Source of the DNA: an uncultured Pirellulaceae bacterium
Lineage (GTDB): Bacteria > Planctomycetota > Planctomycetia > Pirellulales > Pirellulaceae
DNA: 64,000 nucleotides
NCBI GenBank assembly: GCA_905480235.1
Contig: CAJQPP010000078.1
Coordinates: 1-64,000 of the forward strand
Reading direction: 5' to 3'
Shown: one piece after another, positions 9,833-18,722 of the stretch
Layout: every line of letters starts with the position of its first letter
Numbering within the stretch: the stretch's first letter is position 1
Translations under genes and position numbers: made by a program
Notes under the pieces: model-generated
The model's input: only the letters and a program-made list of their open reading frames with translations
The model's database searches: none
What the model was told of the DNA's origin: nothing

Positions 9833-12800
9833 TTGAATTTGAAGCGTCGAGTTATCCAGATGCAAACCGTCGGTATTAATCGACGCGCTGGAGGACTGCG
9901 CTCATATTGCCTTGTTGGGTTCATGCTGTTGGGGGGATTGCTGGGCTCGACAAGCGAATCATTCGCTCAATTTGATCTCACGTTTCCGCAACCCAGCGCG
10001 GAGCTAACGGTTCACGGTCACGCCGACCAGATACGACGTTGGCGGCAGGGGTCTTGGGATGTCTTTCATTTGGCCGGCAATGCGAGTTTATCGCAAGGCA
10101 ATGTTACGCTAGGCGCTCAAGAAGCGATCGTGTGGGTCGACACCGACCCGGGCGAACGGCCAGTAAGCATCCTGGTTTATCTGGAAAAATCTGCACAGCT
10201 TGAAATCCAGCAAAAGTCAGGCAAGGTCGATCGCTTTGAGGACGAGCAATGGTTTGGCCGTCTCCGCACGCGATCCGGGATGCAGTTCAACAACTTGGTG
10301 CAAGAGATCTCGGCTGATAACGCGCCGACGATTTTCCAACGCGGGAACGAACGCCGACAACAGGAAATCGAAACGATACGACAGGCTCAATACGTCATCT
10401 CTCCGATTACTGGTCAGGTTCAGGAGGTGCTGCCTGAGGCACCGGCCATTCCACAGCCAGCAAACCAATTTCCAAATCAAATGGGTGGGCCCACCTTACC
10501 ACCACCATCCCCTGGAGCAGCGACACTACCGCCGCCTGTTTCGAACAGCAACATGAGTACGCAGGTCAGCATTGTGCCCAAGAACTCATCGCGTGGGGGC
10601 AATCTGAACCGTCGAAAAGGGAATCAGCCAGGCGAGTACATTTACGTCAATACCGGTGGAACCCAAATCACCATCGACAGCTCCGAGCTTGGTCGCCTTG
10701 ACCAGATGGGGCAACCTCGCACCAGCCGCTTGGTTATCCAAGCCGACAATATCGTGGCTTGGGAAAGCCCGATGCTAAAAATGGATGGCAGTGCCACGTC
10801 GCGATGGGAAATTTACATGGAGGGCAACATCGTTTTTGCCCAAGGCAACCGAGTCGTATTTGCCGATCGCATGTACTACGACGTACTTTCGCGTCGGGGC
10901 ACGATCCTCAAGGCCGATGTATTAACGCCGATCCCCAGCTACAAGGGCTTGGTGCGTCTCAAAGCAGATGTCGTGCAACAACTTGACGAGAATAATTTAC
11001 AGGCATTCGGAGCGGCTATCACATCCAGTCGCTTGGGTGTGCCACGGTACTGGTTGCAATCTGAACAATTGAATATTTCGCGCACCCCCAGACAAAGCGT
11101 CGACCCGTTTTCCGGATTACCGGTGGTCAATCCCCAAACGGGAGAACAGATTGGGGACGATTACTTTATCGAAAGTAGAGCCAACAAGGTTTACTTGGGT
11201 GGCGTACCGGTTTTTTATTGGCCGCGTCTGCGGACGGATTTAAAGGATCCCAATTATTTCATTAGTCGTTTCCGAGTCGGCAATGACAATATCTTCGGTT
11301 TCCAATTAGGTGTTGGGCTGGATCTATTTCAGTTACTGGGGATTCGCAATCAGCCCGAGAATGCCCGCTGGGTATCCAACATTGACTACTTAAGCGAACG
11401 AGGCTTGGGGGGCGGTACCGATGCCGATTACCGGGGTCCCAGTCTGTTTGGCGCTGCCGGTCTGACCGACAGTTACTTCCGCTCGTGGTTCATCAACGAC
11501 CAGGGCTTTGACAATCTGGGGCTGGATCGCCGCATGGTTCCTCTTGAACAAGAGTTTCGTGGCCGACTTTTGTGGCGGCATCACAAACAATATTCCCGAG
11601 GCCACAACTTGCGAGCCGAACTTGGCTGGTTAAGTGACCGGAATTTTCTTCAGCAGTACTTTGAGAAGGAATGGGACCAGGACAAAAACTACACCACCGG
11701 CATTTGGCTGGAAAAGAACATCAATAGCCACTCCTTCAATCTGGTAGCAGATTATGGGGTCAACGACTTCTTCACCCACACCGATTGGTTGCCACGTTTT
11801 GACCATTACGTGATTGGCCAACCCGTGATGTTTGACCGAGCGGTATGGCATGGAAAAACAACCATCAGCTACGGGAGCTTTCGCACCGCGGTGCCACCCA
11901 CCAATCCAGTTGACGCTCCGAATTTTGATCCGTTGCCCTGGGAGGGTGTTAACCGGGAAGGCATCGTCACCGGAACGCGGCAGGAAATTGATTTCCCATT
12001 TGACATGGGACCGTCTCGCATCGTCCCTTACGTGTTGGGAGGCGCCAGTTACTACCAACAGGATCTGGCCGGTGACGAATTTGTTCGCTTGCTGGGCCAA
12101 GTTGGCCTGCGCACCAGTCTACCGCTGTGGCGTGTGGACCCCACGGTCCACAACACGTTATTAAACTTGAATGGCCTGGCCCACAAAATCAATTGGACAT
12201 CCGAGTATTTGTACGCGGACTCCTCCGCCAATTTCGATCGCCTGCCGCTGTACAATCAATTGGACGACGACGCTCAGGAGTTTTTCCGTCGGCGGTTTGC
12301 CGTGAACACTTTTGGGATTACACCGGGACTCGGTGAAAACGTCGCCCTCAAATACGACGAACGCTATTTCGCGCTTCGCTCCAACACGCAAGGTAACGTC
12401 ACAACACCAGCGATGGAGATTGCGGACGACTTACTTATGGTTCGAACAGGCTTCCGCAATCGCTGGCAAACCAAGCGAGGCCTGCCCGGGGAAGCCCGCG
12501 TGGTCGACTGGGTGACGCTGGATGTGAATTACAATTTTTATCCTAAAGAAGATCGCGATAATTTCGGCTCTCGCTACGGCATGTTCGATTACGATTTCCG
12601 TTGGCAAATTGGTGACCGATTGAGCTTGGTCTCGGATGGCTTTTTTGATTTTTTCAGCCAGGGCCTGCGGACCGCCAGTTTGGGAACAAAAATGAGCCGG
12701 CCCGGTGTCGGTGATTTATACGTTGGCTTCCGCACCATCGAAGGCCCTATCAGCAGCAATGTATTGCTGATGTCGGGTACCTACCGCATGTCAGACAAGT

Positions 12801-13036
12801 GGATCCTCCGTGGTGCCAGTGCCATCGACTTTGCCGAAACGGGAAATATTGGACAGACCTTAAACGTCACACGGGTCGGTGAATCATTCCTCCTTAGCAT
12901 GGGAGTCCAATCTGACACCAGCCAGGATAACCTAGGGTTTCTCTTCGCTATCGAGCCGAGATTTTTCCCGAGCGGAAAACTGGGATTAGTAGGAGGCCAA
13001 CGGATCTTACCCGCCAGCACCGAGAACCTGGACTAG
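9833..13036 (+). CDS. LptD / OstA-like outer-membrane assembly protein
   Basis: 1067 aa; OstA-like N-part 'AELTVHGHADQIRRWRQGSWDVFHLAGNASLSQGNVTLGAQEAIVWV' and 'ADRMYYDVLSRRGTILKADVLTPIP'; long C-terminal barrel-like region. TTG start with AAGG upstream; start uncertain. Confidence 0.75.
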   Translation: MNLKRRVIQMQTVGINRRAGGLRSYCLVGFMLLGGLLGSTSESFAQFDLTFPQPSAELTVHGHADQIRRWRQGSWDVFHLAGNASLSQGNVTLGAQEAIVWVDTDPGERPVSILVYLEKSAQLEIQQKSGKVDRFEDEQWFGRLRTRSGMQFNNLVQEISADNAPTIFQRGNERRQQEIETIRQAQYVISPITGQVQEVLPEAPAIPQPANQFPNQMGGPTLPPPSPGAATLPPPVSNSNMSTQVSIVPKNSSRGGNLNRRKGNQPGEYIYVNTGGTQITIDSSELGRLDQMGQPRTSRLVIQADNIVAWESPMLKMDGSATSRWEIYMEGNIVFAQGNRVVFADRMYYDVLSRRGTILKADVLTPIPSYKGLVRLKADVVQQLDENNLQAFGAAITSSRLGVPRYWLQSEQLNISRTPRQSVDPFSGLPVVNPQTGEQIGDDYFIESRANKVYLGGVPVFYWPRLRTDLKDPNYFISRFRVGNDNIFGFQLGVGLDLFQLLGIRNQPENARWVSNIDYLSERGLGGGTDADYRGPSLFGAAGLTDSYFRSWFINDQGFDNLGLDRRMVPLEQEFRGRLLWRHHKQYSRGHNLRAELGWLSDRNFLQQYFEKEWDQDKNYTTGIWLEKNINSHSFNLVADYGVNDFFTHTDWLPRFDHYVIGQPVMFDRAVWHGKTTISYGSFRTAVPPTNPVDAPNFDPLPWEGVNREGIVTGTRQEIDFPFDMGPSRIVPYVLGGASYYQQDLAGDEFVRLLGQVGLRTSLPLWRVDPTVHNTLLNLNGLAHKINWTSEYLYADSSANFDRLPLYNQLDDDAQEFFRRRFAVNTFGITPGLGENVALKYDERYFALRSNTQGNVTTPAMEIADDLLMVRTGFRNRWQTKRGLPGEARVVDWVTLDVNYNFYPKEDRDNFGSRYGMFDYDFRWQIGDRLSLVSDGFFDFFSQGLRTASLGTKMSRPGVGDLYVGFRTIEGPISSNVLLMSGTYRMSDKWILRGASAIDFAETGNIGQTLNVTRVGESFLLSMGVQSDTSQDNLGFLFAIEPRFFPSGKLGLVGGQRILPASTENLD

Positions 13037-13081
13037 ACCGCTATTGGTTAAGGCATTTTCAACCCTCACATCGGAACCAAC

Positions 13082-13471
13082 ATGCCCGGTACATCAGCCA
13101 AGGAACCATTCCAACACCGCCCCCGCAGTTGGTGGAAAAAGTTCGCCGACGCTGCTCGGGGGCTGGGACAGGGAACCCAAGGCCAATCCAGTTTCCTCGT
13201 TCATATACCGGCCGGCATCGCGGTGCTTGGCCTTGCCGCCTATCTGGCTCTTCCACTGGCTCAGTGGTGCTTGTTGCTGCTGTGCGTTGGCATGGTCCTG
13301 GCCGCCGAGTTGTTTAATAGCAGCCTAGAGCAATTGGCGCGCAGTATCACGGAACAAGTTGATCCACACATCGAGGCAGCATTAAATATTGCCTCGGCAG
13401 CCGTCCTTGTGCTGGCTATGACAGCCGCCCTCGTGGGCGGTGTGATCCTCCTGAATGCCTTTTTGGCATAG
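13082..13471 (+). CDS. dgkA: Diacylglycerol kinase (prokaryotic DgkA family)
   Basis: 'FADAARGLGQGTQGQSSFLVHIPAG...LLLLCVGMVLAAELFNSSLEQLARSITEQVDPHIEAALNIASAAVLV' matches the DgkA pattern E(L/I)xNTAxE...KDxxA in a planctomycete-like form. Confidence 0.85.
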   Translation: MPGTSAKEPFQHRPRSWWKKFADAARGLGQGTQGQSSFLVHIPAGIAVLGLAAYLALPLAQWCLLLLCVGMVLAAELFNSSLEQLARSITEQVDPHIEAALNIASAAVLVLAMTAALVGGVILLNAFLA

Positions 13472-13593
13472 TTGCGTGATAAAATTCGCTGCAACCACAA
13501 GCTCAGCCAACGTGTCCTGAGCCCGCACCGGCTCCTGTCACCCTCTTTCGCAGCCGGTTGTACGACCCGAACTCGAAAAAATTATATATTTAT

Positions 13594-13628
13594 TGGGGGT
13601 TAAACGACTTCCTTTGCGTGAACCCCCA
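13594..13628 (+). promoter_or_regulatory. 5'-leader hairpin upstream of the TGA-interrupted gene
   Basis: TGGGGGTT-(19 nt)-AACCCCCA: perfect 8-bp stem, with inner ACG/CGT pairs. AT-rich ATTATATATTTA immediately upstream could be a -10 region. Confidence 0.4.
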
Positions 13629-13669
13629 TAGCAACTGGCTCTTTCGAAAACCCAAAAGTGAGACATATC

Positions 13670-14725
13670 ATGCTGACACGGCTTACCGCGCCCTTTGCGT
13701 TTTCACTCATCGTTGGCGTTACTCTCGCCACTTATTCGCCCGGCACGGATTTCGTGGATGAAGGTATGCCGACGGGAATCAACTGGTACGGCGTCCTGCA
13801 GGATGGACTGGCGGAGGCGAAACGCACCGGCAAACCGATCCTGTTAACCTCCGCCGCCCCGCAATGCATCGGCGTGTCCGGGATGTGGTGACCGGGCAAG
13901 CAAAATACGGACAGGAGTTTCCTGACCAACGCACAACTTGTTGAAGCCGCCAAAAATTTTATCTGCATCCGCTTGGCCACCTATGAAGACGCCGGGGAGG
14001 CTAAGTTTCTCGAAAACATCTTCACCGGTCGCTCCGGCCATTTGGAAAACACCGTCTTTGTGATGCTGGCCCCGGACGGCAAAAAGCCCCTTTCACAGGC
14101 TGGGCGTGGACCGCAAATGGCATTTCGCTCTCCACAGTTAATGACTCGGGAAATGAAAAAGCTGGCCAAACGCTACCCGCCACAGGATGTTTCAGGTGCG
14201 CCCCTCCTGCCGCAAATGAAAAACTTTCGTTTAGGGTTAAACGTTGCAGAATGCGATGCCCGACCGCTGGTCGTTTGCCTTGCCACCGACGAGGCTGAAA
14301 TGAAAGCCATGCAGGACAAACTCAGTCCACTTAGCTTTAGCGATGAGTTGTGCGGGCGATTTAATTACGCGTCCGTGAATGATCCGGAAGAACTCAAGAC
14401 GATCACAGGGGACAAGCCTGCAAACGGGTTCTTGGTCATTTCACCCGGTGAATTTGGTACTGCTGGAGCAATCCAATTCACCTTGGCCGCCGCTGCCCCC
14501 GCCGCGGAAATTTCGAAGCAGCTAAACGCATTCGCTGATCAATTTCAACGTCGCGATAAGGAACATCGCAAACACGTTCGCAAGGGTCAACAAAACAACG
14601 TCGATTGGCAAACCGAAATCCCGGTGACGGACCCCATGAGCAACGCCGCCAAAGAACGGGCCTCCGGTCAATCCAAAGGCAAACGAGGCGGCCGTCGTGG
14701 CAAAGGGAAACGCCGAGATCGTTAA
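13670..14725 (+). CDS. Thioredoxin-like exported protein, candidate selenoprotein (in-frame TGA at 13889-13891 read as Sec)
   Basis: ORFs 13658-13891 and 13973-14725 are in the same frame, and the only stop between the coding halves is TGA. Conceptual translation: ...GKPILLTSAAPQCIGVSGMW-U-PGKQNTDRSFLTNAQLVEAAKNFICIRLATYEDAGEAKFLENIFTGRSGHLENTVFVMLAPDGKKPL... SECIS-like hairpin follows. Confidence 0.75.
13909..13927 (+). promoter_or_regulatory. Candidate bacterial SECIS element
   Basis: GGACAGGA-GTT-TCCTGACC: 5 perfect bp (CAGGA/TCCTG), one A.A mismatch, then 2 G-C pairs. Loop GTT starts with G; 25 nt separate the TGA from the loop. Confidence 0.65.
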
Positions 14726-14758
14726 TGTGGCGACTGTGACACCCGCAAGACAGAATAA

Positions 14759-14789
14759 AAAAAGACCCGGCCAATGGCCGGGTCTTTTT
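14759..14789. terminator. Bidirectional Rho-independent terminator
   Basis: AAAAAGACCCGGCC-AAT-GGCCGGGTCTTTTT between convergent genes 13670-14725(+) and 14826-15575(-). Confidence 0.9.
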
Positions 14790-14825
14790 GTTTTAATCGA
14801 CTGTTGCGAATCCGCTTGTCTTCAC

Positions 14826-15575
14826 TTATTTGCGACGACGACGCATGGCGAATCCGACTGCTCCGATACCGACGATCAAAGCTGAAGATGGCTCAGGAAC
14901 GGCTGAGGCAAAGTTCAGGTTGTCGTAATAGACACCGCTGCCGGAGAAGTTGGAAGCTGTGTTCACAAAACCGATTTGCACAGTCTCGCCAACCCAACTG
15001 GCATCATTGATATCGAGGGAAAGTTGGCCATCAACCCATGTTGTGGTTGCACCGGCGGTATCAAAAGTGTCGTTGTAAAGTGTAGCGAAACTACCGTCGG
15101 AAGTTTTCAAAACCTTTACGAAAGCGAATGCATCTTGTTCCGGTCCGGGATCGCCTACAGCAAACTGAAAATCGAAAGTCCAAACGGAATTCAGGTCGCC
15201 GGCTCCAACCAGACCCATCTCACGAAAGATGTTGGCTTCGATTACGTTGTTCGATCCATTACCGTGATCGCCATTGTTGTAATCGTTATAGGTGTTCATG
15301 TAGAACGTGCCTTGGCCAGGACCCGCCGCTCCGCTGGCAACTGCCGAAAATGCCGGTCCGCCGTTGGGAGCAGGAAAGGCAAAGTAGTTGTACAGGAAAC
15401 CGCCCGACGAATCGAAAACGTTGGCACCGACTAACCAACCGTCACCACTCAATGCGGTAGCCCCAGCTGGATCGGGGAAATTCTCAAAATTTTGGGAGTA
15501 ATTCGAAAGATCGGCTTGTGCGGCGAGCGGGAAGAGCATCGCAACGGACAAAGCCAAACAGCTGCGGAGAGACAT
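14826..15575 (-). CDS. PEP-CTERM sorting domain-containing protein
   Basis: Signal peptide MSLRSCLALSVAMLFPLAAQA; C-terminus AVPEPSSALIVGIGAVGFAMRRRRK. Confidence 0.9.
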   Translation of the reverse strand: MSLRSCLALSVAMLFPLAAQADLSNYSQNFENFPDPAGATALSGDGWLVGANVFDSSGGFLYNYFAFPAPNGGPAFSAVASGAAGPGQGTFYMNTYNDYNNGDHGNGSNNVIEANIFREMGLVGAGDLNSVWTFDFQFAVGDPGPEQDAFAFVKVLKTSDGSFATLYNDTFDTAGATTTWVDGQLSLDINDASWVGETVQIGFVNTASNFSGSGVYYDNLNFASAVPEPSSALIVGIGAVGFAMRRRRK

Positions 15576-15657
15576 GTTTGCACCTTGGGTTGATTAAAAC
15601 ATTTACAGAAAATAGATAATCGATCCGGACGAGCAAGTAGGCAGGGTCTGCCTATGC

Positions 15658-15674
15658 TTTTGGGAGCGGTTTCA
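15658..15674 (-). promoter_or_regulatory. LacI-type operator O2 of the PEP-CTERM gene
   Basis: Minus strand TGAAACCGCTCCCAAAA, identical over 17 nt to 16987-17003(+); sits 10 nt after the proposed -10. Confidence 0.6.
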
Positions 15675-15684
15675 AGCAGATGTC

Positions 15685-15713
15685 AGTATCATTGCTAGAA
15701 AAATGAGTGTCAA
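15685..15713 (-). promoter_or_regulatory. Sigma70-like promoter of the PEP-CTERM gene
   Basis: Minus strand TTGACA-17 nt-GATACT. Confidence 0.6.
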
Positions 15714-15733
15714 GGATTTTTCTTGACAAATCG

Positions 15734-15747
15734 TGAAACTGGTTTCA
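15734..15747. promoter_or_regulatory. LacI-type operator O1
   Basis: TGAAACTGGTTTCA, palindromic half-sites TGAAAC/GTTTCA. Confidence 0.65.
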
Positions 15748-15799
15748 GGCACAAACTCATTTGATTTCCCCGCAAAAACGTTCACCAGAAGGACGTTTG

Positions 15800-16804
15800 T
15801 TAGCGACGTCGGGAAACCGACTCCCGGATCACCAAATCTGCCTTCAGGCGTGGGATTTCGACGTCCCCCTCGGAGAGCATGCCCACAAGAGCCTGGGCAG
15901 CCGAAACGCCCATCTCCAAGGCCGGTTGTCGCACCGTGGTTAATGGCGGAGTAATAAATGCCGAGTTGGGCTGGTCATCAAAACCGATGATAGAAATGTC
16001 CTCAGGAACGCGAATACCTTTGCGATAGAGTGCCAACCTGGCTCCATAAGCCATTTCATCGTTGGCTGTGAAGATGGCCGTGAAACTGTGGCCCCGCATC
16101 AGCAGCGACTCCACCCCCATAACACCTGACTGGCCGCTGAAATCTCCCTCGATCACCAACTCGGTTTTGAAATCCAAGTTGGCATCCGTCAGTGCCTGAC
16201 AATAACCCTTGAAACGCCGCGTGGCGTCCTGATGCCGACGAATCCCGGTAAGGTGAGCAATATTTTCATGACCAGCATCAATTAAGAAGCGAGTGGCTTG
16301 GTAAGCAGCATCAAAGTTGTCGATAAATACGCAGCGATCGCTGAGAGCATCGAGTTGGCGAGCGACCACAATGATCGGTTTTTGCTGGGATAAATGAACC
16401 AATTTCTCCTCGCTCAGCGAGCCGCCGACAACAATCAGGCCATCCACGTGCCGACCCAACAGAGTCCCGATAACCTCTTCCTCCACCTTCGATTTCCACT
16501 GCCCATCAACAAAAACGGGTGCATAAACGGAGTCTCTCAGCCCGGAAATGATGCCCTGAGAAACGGAATCGTAGAACGGCGAACCAATGTTTTGCGTAAC
16601 GATCCCGATGGTCATCGATTGCCCACCCGCCAATCCGCGGGCAAAGATGTTGGGCTGAAAATTCAGTTTCTCCATCGCCGCCAGCACGGCCTTGCGCTTT
16701 TTCTCCGCGACGGGAGTACTATTATTAATGACTCTTGAGACGGTACTTTTGGAGACATTAGCCGTTTCAGCAATATCTTGAATCGTTACGTTTTTGAACT
16801 CCAT
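15800..16804 (-). CDS. LacI family transcriptional regulator
   Basis: 'VTIQDIAETANVSKSTVSRVINNSTPVAEKKRKAVLAAMEKLNFQPNIFARGLAGGQSMTIGIV': canonical LacI HTH plus periplasmic-binding-like domain. Confidence 0.95.
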   Translation of the reverse strand: MEFKNVTIQDIAETANVSKSTVSRVINNSTPVAEKKRKAVLAAMEKLNFQPNIFARGLAGGQSMTIGIVTQNIGSPFYDSVSQGIISGLRDSVYAPVFVDGQWKSKVEEEVIGTLLGRHVDGLIVVGGSLSEEKLVHLSQQKPIIVVARQLDALSDRCVFIDNFDAAYQATRFLIDAGHENIAHLTGIRRHQDATRRFKGYCQALTDANLDFKTELVIEGDFSGQSGVMGVESLLMRGHSFTAIFTANDEMAYGARLALYRKGIRVPEDISIIGFDDQPNSAFITPPLTTVRQPALEMGVSAAQALVGMLSEGDVEIPRLKADLVIRESVSRRR

Positions 16805-16914
16805 AGGAGACTCAGTTCTTTTTTGGGGTCAGTTTTTTTTGCACGTTTTCGTGAAACGCGATCAGATTTTGACTCGAAACAATCAAAATACGCTCTCGTT
16901 ACGTAATTATACCC

Positions 16915-16928
16915 TGAAAACGGTTTCA
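16915..16928. promoter_or_regulatory. LacI-type operator O1 (between lacI-like gene and DUF1559 gene)
   Basis: TGAAAACGGTTTCA, near-palindrome with central CG. Confidence 0.7.
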
Positions 16929-16946
16929 AAAAAACGACAAAAACAG

Positions 16947-16974
16947 TTGACACAGATCAAGATTCCTTCAAAAT
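16947..16974 (+). promoter_or_regulatory. Sigma70-like promoter of the DUF1559 gene
   Basis: TTGACA-16 nt-CAAAAT between the two operators. Confidence 0.5.
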
Positions 16975-16986
16975 GGAGAAGCGGCC

Positions 16987-17003
16987 TGAAACCGCTCCCA
17001 AAA
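16987..17003 (+). promoter_or_regulatory. LacI-type operator O2 of the DUF1559 gene
   Basis: TGAAACCGCTCCCAAAA, exact copy of the site at 15658-15674 in the opposite orientation. Confidence 0.6.
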
Positions 17004-17040
17004 TCGTTCATTCTCTGTTCTCTTGTTAAAAGGCGTAAAC

Positions 17041-18141
17041 ATGATTGCTTCGTCGGCTCGTCGTCAAAAGACAGCCTTTACTCTCATCGAGTTATTAGTC
17101 GTTATTGCCATTATTGGCATTCTTGTCAGCTTGCTGCTGCCCGCCGTACAACAAGTACGCGAAGCAGCCCGTCGCACCGAATGCTTGAACAATCTTAAGC
17201 AAATCGGTTTGGCTTCTCAAAATTTCGTCTCGGCTCAAGGCAAATTCCCAACTGCGGGCGGGTCGGACTGGGATTTCTGGGTCATGCAAAACGGCTGGCC
17301 AGATCCTGATTGGATTAACGGCATGTCGGTTAGGAACGGCCGATACGAATCAGCTGGATGGTCATTTCAATTGCTTGAGTTTATCGAGCAGGACAATCTT
17401 GCAAGACAGCGCAAGGATTTCGGTTGGGAGGGCGGAGACTACCCGCTAATCTCGACGAGCATTTCGACCTACAATTGCCCCTCTCGCGGCGAACGATTTG
17501 GTGTCCTCGGTCTTAATGCCGTGGCACTCGGCGATTACGCCGGCATCATGGGCAGCGAAAACGATCTGCCAGATGGCGAATGGGGATTCTCGTTCAACGA
17601 AGGTCAGTCGCCCAACGTAAACGAAGCTAGATTCGTTTGGAGCGGAATCATCTCGCGCGGTGGCCATACTGATTTTGTTTCAAATTCCGGATCTTCAACG
17701 GTCACTAAGTTTCCTCGTGTTACCTTCGCTTCGATTACCGATGGTAGCTCCAACACCGCCATGATCATGGAAAAAGCCGTAGCGGTTGAAAACTGGTCAA
17801 TTCCTGACACGGGCGGTTATGATTTTTGGGAGCTGAAAGGTTACTACAGCGGTGCGGATTGGCAAAATATGCGAGTTGTCACAGATAATGCTGGACCGGG
17901 CACCAACCCCGACGTGGGAATCATTTCGGACTCGGTAACTCGTCCTCAAGCTTGGCACAGCTATCCCACCGGCGACCGTCCCTTTGAAAAAGGATTTGGA
18001 TCGGCTCACCCAGCTACATTCAATTCAGTATTTGGCGACGGTTCTTGCCGACCCATTGCTTACAATGTTGATTTGACATTGATGAATAATTTGGGCAAAC
18101 GAAATGATGGAACCGTATTGGATCTGTCGCAAATTTTCTAG
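17041..18141 (+). CDS. DUF1559 domain-containing, type II pseudopilin-like protein
   Basis: ATG 17041; '[49 protein letters not shown]' prepilin-type N-terminus; C-term '[26 protein letters not shown]'. Confidence 0.95.
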   Translation: MIASSARRQKTAFTLIELLVVIAIIGILVSLLLPAVQQVREAARRTECLNNLKQIGLASQNFVSAQGKFPTAGGSDWDFWVMQNGWPDPDWINGMSVRNGRYESAGWSFQLLEFIEQDNLARQRKDFGWEGGDYPLISTSISTYNCPSRGERFGVLGLNAVALGDYAGIMGSENDLPDGEWGFSFNEGQSPNVNEARFVWSGIISRGGHTDFVSNSGSSTVTKFPRVTFASITDGSSNTAMIMEKAVAVENWSIPDTGGYDFWELKGYYSGADWQNMRVVTDNAGPGTNPDVGIISDSVTRPQAWHSYPTGDRPFEKGFGSAHPATFNSVFGDGSCRPIAYNVDLTLMNNLGKRNDGTVLDLSQIF

Positions 18142-18194
18142 TTTATTATCTTGGCGTTTAAGATATTTACGCCCAACCCTTGCAGGTGAATCGC

Positions 18195-18662
18195 ATGCAG
18201 AAAACTTGGATGAAATGGATTGGTTTGACGTTGGCACCGTGCCTGGCAATTTTTATGGTTGCTGGCTGCGGAGGTGGTGATGGGAGCGGTGACAAGTTGT
18301 TGGCTGACGCTAACAAAACAAGTATGGACCGAATCTGCACCCTTTACAGCTCATTCCAATTGGTGAACCAGGGTAACGGGCCTTCTGACGAGGCTACGTT
18401 CCGAAGTTTCATTAGCGAGCGGCCGCCCTTGCAACTGGAGAGAATCGGAGTCGATCCATCTGACCTCGATTCCATATTCATCTCCGATCGAGATAATGAA
18501 CCGTACGAAATCCTTTGGAGCGTCGCCGCGGATCAACGGAGTGAACCTGTCGCAATCATTGCCGAAAAGACGGGTGTAGACGGTATGCGGATGATTGGTT
18601 TTCATCGAAAACCCCATCGGGAAGTCGAAGAAGCCGAGTACAAGCAGCTGTTTGGCAATTAG
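18195..18662 (+). CDS. Small putative lipoprotein downstream of the DUF1559 gene
   Basis: ATG 18195; MQKTWMKWIGLTLAPCLAIFMVAGCGGGDG with lipobox. Confidence 0.75.
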   Translation: MQKTWMKWIGLTLAPCLAIFMVAGCGGGDGSGDKLLADANKTSMDRICTLYSSFQLVNQGNGPSDEATFRSFISERPPLQLERIGVDPSDLDSIFISDRDNEPYEILWSVAADQRSEPVAIIAEKTGVDGMRMIGFHRKPHREVEEAEYKQLFGN

Positions 18663-18702
18663 GCCACGCAGCTGGCTTCGGCCTCTCATTTACTGTGATA
18701 CT

Positions 18703-18722
18703 CCACCGCGTAAAAACGCGGT
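18703..18722. repeat. Short inverted repeat / possible transcription end
   Basis: CACCGCGTAAAAACGCGGTG: 8-bp perfect arms, 4-nt loop, no T-tract. Confidence 0.4.

Noticed and set aside
13973-14725. Independent CDS starting at TTG 13973
   Set aside because: Would begin inside a thioredoxin-like fold without a signal peptide; the upstream segment is the same frame and separated only by TGA, so Sec readthrough is favoured.
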